Part shown: piece by piece, positions 36,247 through 43,801 of the stretch
Layout of the letters: each line of letters starts with the position of its first letter
Position numbering within the stretch: the first letter of the stretch is position 1
Assembly: GCA_018823745.1 (NCBI GenBank)
Contig: JAHJHR010000011.1
Span: 1 to 43,801, forward strand
Source of the DNA: Alphaproteobacteria bacterium
GTDB taxonomy: Bacteria > Pseudomonadota > Alphaproteobacteria > Oceanibaculales > Oceanibaculaceae
Reading direction: 5' to 3'
Length of the DNA: 43,801 nt
Program-made: the position numbers and the translations under genes
Notes under the pieces: generated by a model
Databases searched by the model: none
Told to the model about the DNA's origin: nothing
What the model saw: the letters and a program-made list of their open reading frames with translations, nothing else

Positions 36247-37164
36247 TTAGGCGTCCCATTGCAGGCCCCAGGGCTTGAAGCGGTCGGGGTCGTCGATCCA
36301 GCCTTCGCGGACCTTCACAAACAGGAACAGATGGACCTGGCGTTCCAGCATCTCCTGCAATTCGATCTGCGCTTCCTCGCGGATCTTGCGGATTGCCTGG
36401 CCGCCCTTGCCGATGATGATGGCCTTCTGGCTGTCGCGCTGGATGAAGATGGTCTGGCTGATCTTCACCGCGCCATTGTCGAATTCTTCCCAGCTTTCGG
36501 TTTCGACGGTCAGCGAATAGGGCACTTCCTGATACAGGCTGACGAACAGTTTCTCGCGCGTGATCTCCGCCGCCAGCAGGCGCAGCGGCATGTCCGTCAT
36601 CTCGTCTTCAGGGTAATGCCACGGCCCTTCCGGCATGCGCTGCGCCAGATGGGTGCGCAGATCGGCAACGCCGGAGCCGGTGGTGGCGGAAATCATGAAG
36701 GTGTCGGTGAAGGCAAACATCTCGTTCAGCGCCTGCGCCTTGGCCAGCAGCACCTCGCGCTTCACCAGATCGATCTTGTTCAGCACCAGGATGACCGAGC
36801 GTCCGGCCTCCTTCAGCGCGGTGATGATGCGCTCGGAATCCGCGTCCAGGCTGCGGTGCGAGGCATCGACCAGCAGCACCACCTGATCGGCATCGGCGGC
36901 CCCGTCCCAGGCCGCACGCACCATGGCGCGGTCAAGCCGCCGGCGCGGCTCGAAGATACCCGGCGTGTCGACGAAGATCAGCTGGCTGCCATCTTCGATG
37001 ATGATGCCGGTCACGCGGGTGCGCGTGGTCTGCACCTTGGGGCTGACGATGGACAGCTTCGCCCCCACCAGCGCGTTCATCAGCGTCGATTTGCCGGCGT
37101 TCGGCGCGCCCAGCAGGGCGACGAAGCCGCACCGCGTATTGGTTGGAATCGGAGCGTCGGTCAT
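36247..37164 (-). CDS. era: GTPase Era
   Basis: This 305-residue GTPase binds 16S rRNA and is needed for 30S ribosome maturation. The G1 loop is GAPNAGKSTLMNAL (from residue 19). G3 is DTPGIFEPRRRLDRAM and G4 is NKIDLVKRE. The C-terminal KH domain carries IIGKGGQAIRKIREEAQ. All motifs are intact and the length is normal. Its start overlaps the stop of rnc as ATGA, so the two are translationally coupled. Confidence 0.97.
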   Translation of the reverse strand: MTDAPIPTNTRCGFVALLGAPNAGKSTLMNALVGAKLSIVSPKVQTTRTRVTGIIIEDGSQLIFVDTPGIFEPRRRLDRAMVRAAWDGAADADQVVLLVDASHRSLDADSERIITALKEAGRSVILVLNKIDLVKREVLLAKAQALNEMFAFTDTFMISATTGSGVADLRTHLAQRMPEGPWHYPEDEMTDMPLRLLAAEITREKLFVSLYQEVPYSLTVETESWEEFDNGAVKISQTIFIQRDSQKAIIIGKGGQAIRKIREEAQIELQEMLERQVHLFLFVKVREGWIDDPDRFKPWGLQWDA

Positions 37165-37862
37165 TTTTTCTTACCTATAGCAAGGCCAGTAAGCAGCGCG
37201 TTTGCCGCGGCCTGTTCGGCAGCGCGCTTGGAGGTGCCGGTGCCGCTTGCCTGCCGGCCACCCTCCAGCCGCACCTCAACCGTGAAAACCGGCTGGTGCG
37301 GCGGTCCCTCGCGGGACAATTCGATATAGAGGGGCAGCGGCATGCCGCGACCCTGCGCCCATTCCTGCAGGGCGGTCTTGGCATCCTGCGGCGGTTTTGC
37401 CTCCGCATCCATCAAACTCTGCCACTCGCCCATGATGAAGCGGCGCGCGGCCTCCAGCCCGCCATCGAGATAGAGCGCCGCGATCACCGCTTCCATCGCG
37501 TCGGCCAGCAGGGCGTCATTATCGCGGCCACCGGCTTCGGACTCACCACGAGACAGCACCAGATAGGCGCCGAGGTCCAGCGTGCGGGCCACCTCCGCCA
37601 GCGCCTCGCGGCGCACCAGCCCGACATGACGCTTGGCAATGTCGCCCTCGCGCTCGGCCGGAAAGCGGTCCAGCAGCGCCTCGGCCACGATCAGGCCCAG
37701 CACGCGGTCGCCGAGAAACTCCAGACGCTCATAGGCCTGGCTGCGGCGTTCGGTGGCGCTCAGATGCGTCAGCGCCTCAACCAGCAGGCTGCGGCGCTTG
37801 AAGTGATGACCCAGCCGCTCGGCAAGGGTTTCCAGCCGGGCTGCGGCGGCGTTTTCCGCCAT
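37161..37862 (-). CDS. rnc: Ribonuclease III
   Basis: This 233-residue double-strand-specific endoribonuclease processes rRNA and regulatory RNA. The catalytic signature is ERLEFLGDRVLGLIVAEALL (from about residue 44), and the second acidic cluster is ALLADAMEAVIAALYLDGG. A C-terminal dsRNA-binding domain spans about residues 157-228 (TALQEWAQGRGMPLP to TSKRAAEQAAANALL). The start is the ATG at 37862 with GGAG 5 bases upstream; the frame open to 37925 overlaps lepB and is not used. It is 14 bases after lepB. Confidence 0.96.
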   Translation of the reverse strand: MAENAAAARLETLAERLGHHFKRRSLLVEALTHLSATERRSQAYERLEFLGDRVLGLIVAEALLDRFPAEREGDIAKRHVGLVRREALAEVARTLDLGAYLVLSRGESEAGGRDNDALLADAMEAVIAALYLDGGLEAARRFIMGEWQSLMDAEAKPPQDAKTALQEWAQGRGMPLPLYIELSREGPPHQPVFTVEVRLEGGRQASGTGTSKRAAEQAAANALLTGLAIGKKK

Positions 37863-37876
37863 GTATTCTCCGTCCG

Positions 37877-38605
37877 TCAGCGGATCGCGTCGAAAAGACG
37901 ATCGTAGCGGATAGCGAGGGGCCACTTCCAGATTTCCCAGAGGGCCGCCGTTCCATTGGTCGAGAAGAACATGAATTCCGCCCGCCCGACCAGATTCTCC
38001 TGCGGAATATAGCCGACGCCGGCCAGCACGCGGCTGTCGATCGAATCGTCGCGGTTATCGCCCATGCCGAAATAGTGACCGGCCGGCACGACATATTCCG
38101 GGGTGTTGTCCAGCATGCCGCTGTTGGTGCGTTCCAGGATGCGGTGGCTGCGCCCGTTCGGCAGGGTTTCGACGAATTGCGCGATGCGCAGATTGGGTGC
38201 CTCCGGCGGCACGAAATCCTCGACCCGCTGCAGCTTCACCGACTGGCCGTTGATGTGCAGCACGCCTTCGATCATCTGGATGCGGTCGCCCGGCAGGCCG
38301 ACCAGGCGCTTGATATAATCGGTCTCGTTGTCGCGCGGCAGCTTGAAGACGACGACATCACCGCGTTCCGGCTCGTCGAAGAAGATGCGGCCGGGGATGA
38401 TCGGCAGGCCGAAAGGCAGGGAATAGCGGCTGTAGCCGTAAGAGAATTTGCTGACGAACAGGTAATCGCCAACCAGCAGTGTCGGGATCATCGAACCGGA
38501 CGGAATGTTGAACGGTTCATAGGCGAAAGTGCGGATGCCCAGCGCAATCAGGACCGCATAGACCACCGTACGGATCGTCTCGCCGATCCCTCCTGATTTG
38601 TTCAC
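37877..38605 (-). CDS. lepB: Signal peptidase I
   Basis: This 242-residue inner-membrane protease removes Sec and Tat signal peptides on the periplasmic side. One N-terminal helix (TVVYAVLIALGIRTFAYEPF) is followed by Box B, NIPSGSMIPTLLVGDY, with nucleophile Ser38. Box D, ETDYIKRLVGLPGD, has the general base Lys99. Box E, GHYFGMGDNRDDSIDSR, lies near residue 180. The start is a GTG at 38605 with a weak ribosome site (GAGAGC). It is separated from acpS by 111 bases holding a short hairpin (38697-38715). Confidence 0.95.
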   Translation of the reverse strand: MNKSGGIGETIRTVVYAVLIALGIRTFAYEPFNIPSGSMIPTLLVGDYLFVSKFSYGYSRYSLPFGLPIIPGRIFFDEPERGDVVVFKLPRDNETDYIKRLVGLPGDRIQMIEGVLHINGQSVKLQRVEDFVPPEAPNLRIAQFVETLPNGRSHRILERTNSGMLDNTPEYVVPAGHYFGMGDNRDDSIDSRVLAGVGYIPQENLVGRAEFMFFSTNGTAALWEIWKWPLAIRYDRLFDAIR

Positions 38606-38696
38606 TGCTCTCGACCACGTTGATTAGGGGTGCTGCCCGACACGGGTCCGAAGGGTATGCCCGAAAAGCCAGGTTGCGGCAACCCTGCCGCCGAGA

Positions 38697-38715
38697 CCGG
38701 GACAAATGGTCCCGG
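38697..38715. other. Short hairpin between acpS and lepB
   Basis: CCGGGAC (38697-38703) pairs with GTCCCGG (38709-38715) around a 5-base loop. It begins just after the acpS stop codon on the minus strand. No run of T follows, so it is not a clear terminator. It may mark an RNA processing or partial termination point within the cluster. Confidence 0.35.
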
Positions 38716-38716
38716 C

Positions 38717-39133
38717 TCAGACCTGGCGATCTGCCGGGGCCGGCACGGCGGAGATGATGACGATGGCCTGCGCCATCGGGTGGTCATCCGTGATCGTGAT
38801 GTCGATCTGCGCCGCCATGCCCGGCGGCAGCAGCGATTCCAGCCGCTTCAGCGCGCCGCCGGTCAGCCGCATGGTCGGCTTGCCGCCCGGAAGGTTCACC
38901 ACCCCCATATCGCGCCAGTAGACGCCGCGATTGAGCCCGGTGCCCAGCGCCTTGGCGCAGGCCTCCTTGGCGGCGAAACGCTTGGCATAGCTGGCGGCCC
39001 GGTTTGCCCGGCGGTCGGATTTCACCTGCTCGACATCGGTGAAGACCCTAGCGACGAAACGCTCACCGAAGCGCGCCAGTGTCTTCTCGACGCGGCGGAT
39101 ATCGATCATGTCGCTGCCGAGGCCCAGGATCAT
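38717..39133 (-). CDS. acpS: Holo-[acyl-carrier-protein] synthase
   Basis: This 138-residue enzyme transfers the 4'-phosphopantetheine arm from CoA to acyl carrier protein, activating it for fatty acid synthesis. The Mg-binding N-terminus is [19 protein letters not shown] with Asp8. The second motif is [18 protein letters not shown] with the catalytic Glu. It is 7 bases downstream of pdxJ, so the two are cotranscribed; the pdxJ-acpS pairing is widespread in proteobacteria. Confidence 0.96.
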   Translation of the reverse strand: MILGLGSDMIDIRRVEKTLARFGERFVARVFTDVEQVKSDRRANRAASYAKRFAAKEACAKALGTGLNRGVYWRDMGVVNLPGGKPTMRLTGGALKRLESLLPPGMAAQIDITITDDHPMAQAIVIISAVPAPADRQV

Positions 39134-39140
39134 GACGGCC

Positions 39141-39905
39141 TCACGCGCTACGCTCGCCCATCGCCTCGGCGCGGGCCTTGTCCATCAGCGAGCGCATGCG
39201 CTTGATGGCGCTGTCCAGCCCGCTGAAGATAGCCTCGCCGATCAGGAAATGGCCGATATTCAGCTCATGCAGCGAGGGAATGGCGGCAACCGGGCCGACG
39301 CTGTCGAAGGTCAGGCCATGGCCGGCATGGCATTCCAGGCCCAGCTGCGCCGCCTGCTCCGCTGCGGTGACGAGGCGGGCCAGGTGACGGTCGCGCTCCG
39401 CCCCCTCGGCCTCGCAATAGGCGCCGGTATGCAGTTCGACGACCGGCGCGCCCAGCGCCACGGCGGCTTCAAGCTGGCGGATATCCGGCTCGATGAACAG
39501 CGAGACGCGGATGCCGGCCGCACCCAGCTCCTGCGTATAGCGCCGCAGATCGTCCCGCAGCCGCGCCGCATCCAGCCCGCCCTCGGTGGTCACCTCGGTA
39601 CGCTTTTCCGGCACGATGCAGGCGGCATGCGGCTTGTGGCGCAGCGCAATGGCCAGCATCTCCGGCGTTGCCGCCATCTCCAGGTTCAACGGCAGGTCGA
39701 TCTCGTCGACCAGCCGGTCAATATCATGGTCGGAGATATGGCGACGGTCTTCCCGCAGATGCGCGGTGATGCCATCGGCGCCGGCCTGGGCCGCCTGCCG
39801 GGCGGCGCGCAGCGGATCGGGATGCCGCCCGCCGCGCGCATTCCGGATTGTCGCCACATGATCGATATTCACGCCCAACCGCAGATAAGTCGCCTTGGCC
39901 GACAC
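39141..39905 (-). CDS. pdxJ: Pyridoxine 5'-phosphate synthase
   Basis: This 254-residue TIM-barrel enzyme condenses 3-amino-2-oxopropyl phosphate with deoxyxylulose 5-phosphate in vitamin B6 synthesis. Motifs are [18 protein letters not shown] (residues about 9-26), [34 protein letters not shown] and [14 protein letters not shown] chose the GTG at 39905, because AGGAG lies 8 bases upstream. The longer frame to 39950 adds a Cys/His-rich stretch (DHCHHCGTG) that is not part of the family and covers the ribosome site. Confidence 0.95.
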   Translation of the reverse strand: MSAKATYLRLGVNIDHVATIRNARGGRHPDPLRAARQAAQAGADGITAHLREDRRHISDHDIDRLVDEIDLPLNLEMAATPEMLAIALRHKPHAACIVPEKRTEVTTEGGLDAARLRDDLRRYTQELGAAGIRVSLFIEPDIRQLEAAVALGAPVVELHTGAYCEAEGAERDRHLARLVTAAEQAAQLGLECHAGHGLTFDSVGPVAAIPSLHELNIGHFLIGEAIFSGLDSAIKRMRSLMDKARAEAMGERSA

Positions 39906-40033
39906 GCTGGTCACTCCTGTCCCGCAATGATGGCAGTGATCATAGGCCACTCCGCCCCGGCATCAAAGACCACCCGCTGCAAGGCAGCCCGGCACCGGGC
40001 GGTGTGATGGAGACAATGCCGCCTCTCCAGCCG

Positions 40034-42202
40034 TCACCCCCGCGCGCGGTCGACCGAGTTGATCATCGGGCTGGCGCGCAGCGCGGCGATGATGTTGGTC
40101 AGGTGTTTCACATCCTCGACCTCGACATCGACCAGAATGTCGAAGAAATCCTGCGACCGGTTGGTGATCTTCAAATTGTTGATGTTGCCGCGATTCTTGC
40201 CGATGGTCGTGGTCAGATTGCCGAGGCTGCCCGGCTCGTTCGAGATGATGACCGACAGCCGGCCGACATGGCGCTCGACCTCGTCCCCCGGCTCGTTCCA
40301 GGCGACATCGAGCCAGCGTTCCGGCGTCTCCTGGAACTGTTCCAGCACCTCGCAATCGATGGTGTGGATGGTCACCCCCTTGCCGGTGGTGACAATGCCG
40401 ACAATCCGGTCACCCGGCAGCGGGTGGCAGCATTTGGCGAAATGCATCGCCATGCCGGGGATCAGGCCGCGGATCGGCACGGCATAGCCGTGATCCTTCT
40501 TGACCTTGCCGCGGGCCCGGGCAATCGGCACCACATTGGCGTCGCCAACAACCTCTGGCTTGGTCCGCCGGGTTTCCGGGAAGACCGCATGGACGATCTG
40601 CTGACCGGTCAGCAGCCCCTCGCCCACCTGGGCATAGAGATCCTCGACCTTTTCCAGCTTGAACAGGCGCGGTGCCTGGTCCATCGCCTTTTCAGTGAAA
40701 GGCACGCCATCATGGCGGAAGGCCTTTTCCACGATGGTCCGGCCCAGCGCCATGAATTCATGGCGTTTCTGGTGCCGGATGAAGCGCCGGATGCAGGCCT
40801 TGGCCTTGCCGGTTACGACGAATTCTTCCCAGGTCGGCGATGGCGTCTGCGATTTCGAGGTGACGATCTCCACCTGATCGCCATTCTTCAGCGCGGCGCG
40901 CAACGGCACCAGCCTGCCGTTCAGCTTCGCCCCGACGCAGCGGTCGCCGACCTCGGAATGCACGGCATAGGCAAAATCGATAGGCGTGGCGCCGCGCGGC
41001 AGCGAGATCAGGTCGCCCTTCGGCGTGAAGCAGAAGACCTGATCCTGGTACATCTCCAGCTTGGTGTGTTCCAGGAATTCTTCCGGACCGGCGGCATTGT
41101 CCAGAATGTCCAGCAGCTCGCGAATCCAGCGGTATTTCCGACCCTCGGTCTGCTGGTCGCCAGTGTGCTGCTTGTAGTCCCAATGGGCAGCGACACCCAG
41201 CTCCGCCGTCTCGTGCATCGACTGGGTGCGGATCTGCATCTCGATGCGCTGGCGCTCCGGCCCGATCACGCCGGTATGCAGCGAGCGATAACCGTTCGGC
41301 TTCGGCACCGAGATGTAGTCCTTGAAGCGCCCCGGCACGGTCGGGTACTGCGCATGGACAACGCCGAGCGCCTGGTAACATTGCTCGATGGAGCCGACCA
41401 GCACGCGGAAAGCCATGATGTCGGAAAGCTGCTCGAAGCTGACATTCTTGCGCTTCATCTTCTCCCAGATCGAATAGGGAGATTTCTCGCGGCCCGACAC
41501 CTCGACGGCGGTGACGCCGTTGGCCAGCAGCTTTTCCTGCAATTCCTTGATGATGCGCCCGACCAGCGGCTCGCCCTGCTCACGCAGGAAGGCCAGGCGG
41601 GTGACGATGGACTCACGGGCTTCCGGATGCAATTCCCGGAAGGCCAGATCCTGCAGCTCATCCTTCCAGGTGTGGATGCCAATGCGTTCGGCCAGCGGCG
41701 CATAGATTTCCAGCGTCTCCAGCGCGATACGCCGGCGCTTGTCCTCGCTTTTCACGAAATGCAGCGTGCGCATATTGTGCAGCCGGTCAGCCAGCTTCAC
41801 CAGCAGCACGCGGATGTCTTCCGACATCGCCAGCACCAGCTTGCGGAAATTCTCCGCCTGCTTGGACTGGTCGGATTGCAGCTCGATTCGGGTCAGCTTG
41901 GTCACGCCATCGACGAGGCGCGCGATCTCCGGGCCGAACAGCTGTTCGATATCGGCCAGGGTGGCGTCTGTATCCTCGACCGTGTCGTGCAGCAGCGCGG
42001 TGACGATGGAATCGCCATCCAGCTTCAGCGCGGTCAGGATGCCGGCGACTTCGATGGGGTGCGAGAAATAGGGGTCGCCCGAGGCCCGCTTCTGCGAGCC
42101 ATGCATCTTCATCGCATAGACATAGGCGCGGTCGAGCTTGCCCTCATCCGCACGCGGATCATAGGCGCGAACCCGCTCGACCAGTTCATATTGACGCATC
42201 AT
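40034..42202 (-). CDS. Bifunctional (p)ppGpp synthetase/hydrolase (RSH, SpoT/Rel type)
   Basis: This 722-residue stringent-response enzyme makes and degrades (p)ppGpp. The hydrolase HD domain is intact (LLHDTVEDTDATL, His72-Asp73), with SEDIRVLLVKLADRLHNMRT downstream. The synthetase domain has GREKSPYSIWEKMKRK and RFKD at 292-295; RFKD rather than EXDD marks a bifunctional enzyme. YISVPKPNGYRSLHT follows. A TGS domain (about 395-455) and a C-terminal ACT domain (about 645-715) complete it. As in most alphaproteobacteria it is probably the only long RSH. Two adjacent ATG codons (42202, 42199) can start it. It precedes pdxJ by 128 bases. Confidence 0.96.
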   Translation of the reverse strand: MMRQYELVERVRAYDPRADEGKLDRAYVYAMKMHGSQKRASGDPYFSHPIEVAGILTALKLDGDSIVTALLHDTVEDTDATLADIEQLFGPEIARLVDGVTKLTRIELQSDQSKQAENFRKLVLAMSEDIRVLLVKLADRLHNMRTLHFVKSEDKRRRIALETLEIYAPLAERIGIHTWKDELQDLAFRELHPEARESIVTRLAFLREQGEPLVGRIIKELQEKLLANGVTAVEVSGREKSPYSIWEKMKRKNVSFEQLSDIMAFRVLVGSIEQCYQALGVVHAQYPTVPGRFKDYISVPKPNGYRSLHTGVIGPERQRIEMQIRTQSMHETAELGVAAHWDYKQHTGDQQTEGRKYRWIRELLDILDNAAGPEEFLEHTKLEMYQDQVFCFTPKGDLISLPRGATPIDFAYAVHSEVGDRCVGAKLNGRLVPLRAALKNGDQVEIVTSKSQTPSPTWEEFVVTGKAKACIRRFIRHQKRHEFMALGRTIVEKAFRHDGVPFTEKAMDQAPRLFKLEKVEDLYAQVGEGLLTGQQIVHAVFPETRRTKPEVVGDANVVPIARARGKVKKDHGYAVPIRGLIPGMAMHFAKCCHPLPGDRIVGIVTTGKGVTIHTIDCEVLEQFQETPERWLDVAWNEPGDEVERHVGRLSVIISNEPGSLGNLTTTIGKNRGNINNLKITNRSQDFFDILVDVEVEDVKHLTNIIAALRASPMINSVDRARG

Positions 42203-42305
42203 TGCGCGCCATCCGGGAGAAATGCAGAGAGTATCTGCCGATCACAGGGACAAGCGGTCCCACCGGGTACGATCAGTGAACGAACCCGGCGGAAACCGCT
42301 CATGC

Positions 42306-42701
42306 TCAACGCTCGTCGCGGAGCGTACCCTCGTCGACATCATCGAAGCTGGCGTCGTCTTCCGCGCCGGCATCGTCGTCATCGGAATCGGCGCCGACCA
42401 GAACCGGCGGCGTCAGACCACCGGTCTCCGCGGCGATCAGCTCCATCATGTCGTCTTCAACCGGCTCGTCCGGCTCCTGGGTGCGCTGTTCCTTCTTGAT
42501 CAGCCCCTGGCGAAGCCCATCCAGATCGATGGTTTCGTCGGCGATCTCCCGAAGGGACACAACCGGATTCTTGTCATTGTCGCGATCGATCGTAATGCTC
42601 GACCCGGCGGAAATCGCGCGGGCGCGCTGGCTGGCCAACATCACCAGTTCGAATCGGTTCGGGATTTTCTCGACGCAATCTTCAACGGTAACGCGAGCCA
42701 T
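42306..42701 (-). CDS. rpoZ: RNA polymerase omega subunit
   Basis: This 131-residue omega subunit aids assembly of RNA polymerase and, in many bacteria, ppGpp binding at the omega/beta-prime interface. The core [20 protein letters not shown] and [13 protein letters not shown] are at the N-terminus. After residue 80 the chain becomes strongly acidic and is probably disordered ([20 protein letters not shown]). Long acidic tails occur in alphaproteobacterial omegas. It is directly upstream of the (p)ppGpp enzyme, as is common in proteobacteria, separated by 103 bases. Confidence 0.95.
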   Translation of the reverse strand: MARVTVEDCVEKIPNRFELVMLASQRARAISAGSSITIDRDNDKNPVVSLREIADETIDLDGLRQGLIKKEQRTQEPDEPVEDDMMELIAAETGGLTPPVLVGADSDDDDAGAEDDASFDDVDEGTLRDER

Positions 42702-42742
42702 AAAGGTCTCCGGCTGACTTTATAAGGAAGAATGAACAAGAA

Positions 42743-42771
42743 TATATACGCGTCACCGCAGCGCAAAACAA
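42743..42771 (-). promoter_or_regulatory. Sigma-70-like promoter of rpoZ
   Basis: On the minus strand TTGTTT (42766-42771) and TATATA (42743-42748) are separated by 17 bases. The transcript would start near 42736, about 35 bases before the rpoZ ATG. The -35 element overlaps the T-run and last stem bases of the folK terminator. Confidence 0.6.
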
Positions 42772-42795
42772 GACGTTGATGTGGTTAACGTCTTG
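42763..42795 (-). terminator. Intrinsic terminator after folK
   Basis: On the minus strand CAAGACGTT pairs with AACGTCTTG (42787-42795 with 42769-42777) around a 9-base loop, followed by TTTT. It begins 13 bases after the folK stop codon. Confidence 0.88.
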
Positions 42796-42807
42796 ACTTT
42801 ACGGCGA

Positions 42808-43350
42808 TCACGATAAGGGCCGGATCGATTGCCCGGGCGGCAGCGCCCGCAGCAGCGTAGCCAGGGTGTCACCGCTGACCGGATGCTGCCATTCCGGGGC
42901 GATATCGAGGATCGGCCGCAGCACGAAAGCGCGTTCTGCGGCGCGCGGATGCGGGAGAATCGGGCCACCCTGCCCGGCTGTATCGGCATTCTGTATGAGG
43001 CCGTCATAGTCGATGATATCGAGATCGAGAATACGGGCCTCGTTACGCTCCTGCCGGACCCGGCCGAAGTCGCGTTCGATGCCATGCAGCGACTGGAGCA
43101 GAACCACCGGCGACAGATCCGTTCGCACCCGCACCACGCCATTAACATACCAGGGCTGATCGGACAGCGGCACCGGCGCGCTTTCAAACCAGCGCGAGAC
43201 GGCCTCGACCGTCACGCCGGGCAGCGCGCGCAGCGCCAGAACGGCTGCCAGGCAGGCCTCCCGAGGCGTCGGATAGTCGCTATTGCCCAGATTTGCGCCG
43301 ATGGCGAGCAGGATCACCGCCCGCCTCCAGACCGGCATATCGCAGCGCAT
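42808..43350 (-). CDS. folK: 2-amino-4-hydroxy-6-hydroxymethyldihydropteridine diphosphokinase (HPPK)
   Basis: This enzyme of about 180 residues transfers pyrophosphate from ATP to 6-hydroxymethyl-dihydropterin in folate synthesis. Conserved strings are ILLAIGANLGN, YVNGVVRVRTDLSP, RNEARILDLDIIDYDG (the Asp pair binds Mg) and LPHPRAAERAFVLRPI. I chose the ATG at 43350 with AAGGG 4 bases upstream. The ATG at 43338 and a GTG at 43404 are alternatives, and residues before ILLAIG are not conserved. It is divergent from the NYN gene and upstream of rpoZ on the same strand, separated from it by a terminator. Confidence 0.93.
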   Translation of the reverse strand: MRCDMPVWRRAVILLAIGANLGNSDYPTPREACLAAVLALRALPGVTVEAVSRWFESAPVPLSDQPWYVNGVVRVRTDLSPVVLLQSLHGIERDFGRVRQERNEARILDLDIIDYDGLIQNADTAGQGGPILPHPRAAERAFVLRPILDIAPEWQHPVSGDTLATLLRALPPGQSIRPLS

Positions 43351-43448
43351 ATAGCCCTTGTCATATCCCCCTGTGCCCCCTAAATAACTCACATAAAGTT
43401 TCACTGCATTTCCGGCTGTCCATTTTTTAGCAAAAGACAGATCTTTAT

Positions 43449-43477
43449 TTGAAATGAGTGGCGCTTGTTTTGATATT
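43449..43477 (+). promoter_or_regulatory. Sigma-70-like promoter of the NYN-domain gene
   Basis: TTGAAA (43449-43454) and GATATT (43472-43477) are separated by 17 bases, in an AT-rich stretch just upstream of the start codon at 43500. Confidence 0.45.
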
Positions 43478-43499
43478 ACCCATTCGGGAAGAAATTTAG

Positions 43500-43801
43500 A
43501 TGATCTCCTACACTGAAGAACGCACGGCGCTGTTTATTGATGGCGCCAATCTTTACGCCGCCGCCCGCGCACTTGGCTTCGATATCGATTACAAGCGGCT
43601 GCTGCAATATTTTTCCCAGAAGGGCCGGTTGCTGCGCGCCTTTTATTATACAGCGCTGATCGAGGATAATGACTATTCGCCGATCCGGCCGCTGGTCGAC
43701 TGGCTGGATTATAACGGCTACACCATGGTCACCAAGCCGACCAAGGAATTCACCGATTCCGCCGGCCGGCGCAAGATCAAGGGCAATATGGATATCGAGC
43801 T
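43500..43801 (+). CDS. NYN-domain (LabA/DUF88-like) protein, N-terminal part
   Basis: The frame begins at the ATG at 43500 and runs past the right edge; 100 codons are visible. The N-terminus ERTALFIDGANLYAAARALG carries the acidic and Asn residues of the NYN/PIN-like nuclease active site. AFYYTALIEDNDYSPIRPLV and RRKIKGNMDIEL follow. The next aspartates of the site would lie beyond the window. NYN proteins are predicted metal-dependent RNases; LabA relatives affect gene expression in cyanobacteria. The gene is divergent from folK, and NYN-folK-rpoZ-rsh linkage is common in alphaproteobacteria. Confidence 0.88.
   Translation, partial: MISYTEERTALFIDGANLYAAARALGFDIDYKRLLQYFSQKGRLLRAFYYTALIEDNDYSPIRPLVDWLDYNGYTMVTKPTKEFTDSAGRRKIKGNMDIE

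Noticed and set aside
39906..40033. GC hairpin GCCCGG/CCGGGC between rsh and pdxJ
   Set aside because: The stem is short and has no run of T on either strand; not supportable as a terminator.
39848..42499. 883-codon plus-strand frame opposite rsh and rpoZ
   Set aside because: It is antisense to two fully supported genes and has no recognisable motif or ribosome site.

Overview
The window reads as chromosomal DNA of a GC-rich, flagellated alphaproteobacterium. The best fit is the Rhodospirillales and their relatives. This is inferred from the run NYN protein, folK, rpoZ, rsh, pdxJ, acpS, lepB, rnc, era, recO, parC at the right end, from a PAS_5-type protein, from a Mg-type (non-cysteine) HemB, and from the several TRAP transporters. 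Coding density is very high: no gap exceeds about 265 bases. I see no tRNA, rRNA, CRISPR array, transposase or integrase. About 41 genes can be supported, with the first and last cut by the window edges.

Left part (1-13.9 kb). This holds the tail of an RTX-type secreted protein and a soluble chemoreceptor with a duplicated PAS domain. A CorA-type metal channel is divergent from an lrgA-lrgB pair. A minus-strand valine-degradation unit encodes 3-hydroxyisobutyryl-CoA hydrolase, 3-hydroxyisobutyrate dehydrogenase and an LdtR-like MarR regulator. Next comes a small region of foreign flavour: an S24-type repressor divergent from a Ner/SfsB-like DNA-binding protein, as in the early switch of Mu-like phages, followed by a PAS_5 protein. 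Then come hemB and a minus-strand unit of an ornithine-type decarboxylase with two alpha/beta hydrolases.

Middle part (13.9-33.2 kb). This holds a TAXI-type TRAP transporter (binding protein, hairpin, fused permease), a malonyl-CoA synthetase, a membrane-anchored Ntn amidase of the penicillin acylase family, threonine ammonia-lyase with an ACT domain, a flavin reductase, and motA-motB. It also holds a tight three-gene unit of circularly permuted ATP-grasp, alpha-E protein and the N-end-rule transferase Bpt. A second TRAP system has its Tat-exported binding protein convergent with its own two permease genes across a bidirectional terminator. BioY, a biotin transporter, follows.

Right part (33.2-43.8 kb). 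This is a housekeeping cluster on the minus strand with 4-base stop/start overlaps: rsh, pdxJ, acpS, lepB, rnc, era, recO and parC, preceded by folK and rpoZ. An NYN-domain gene starts divergently at the right edge.

The two places most likely to repay attention are the ATP-grasp/alpha-E/Bpt unit (25759-28975), which looks like an uncharacterised peptide- or protein-tagging pathway, and the orphan S24/Ner switch (7571-8751). Neither can be called a new system from sequence alone. No alignment or structure prediction was run; family calls rest on motifs recognised by eye.
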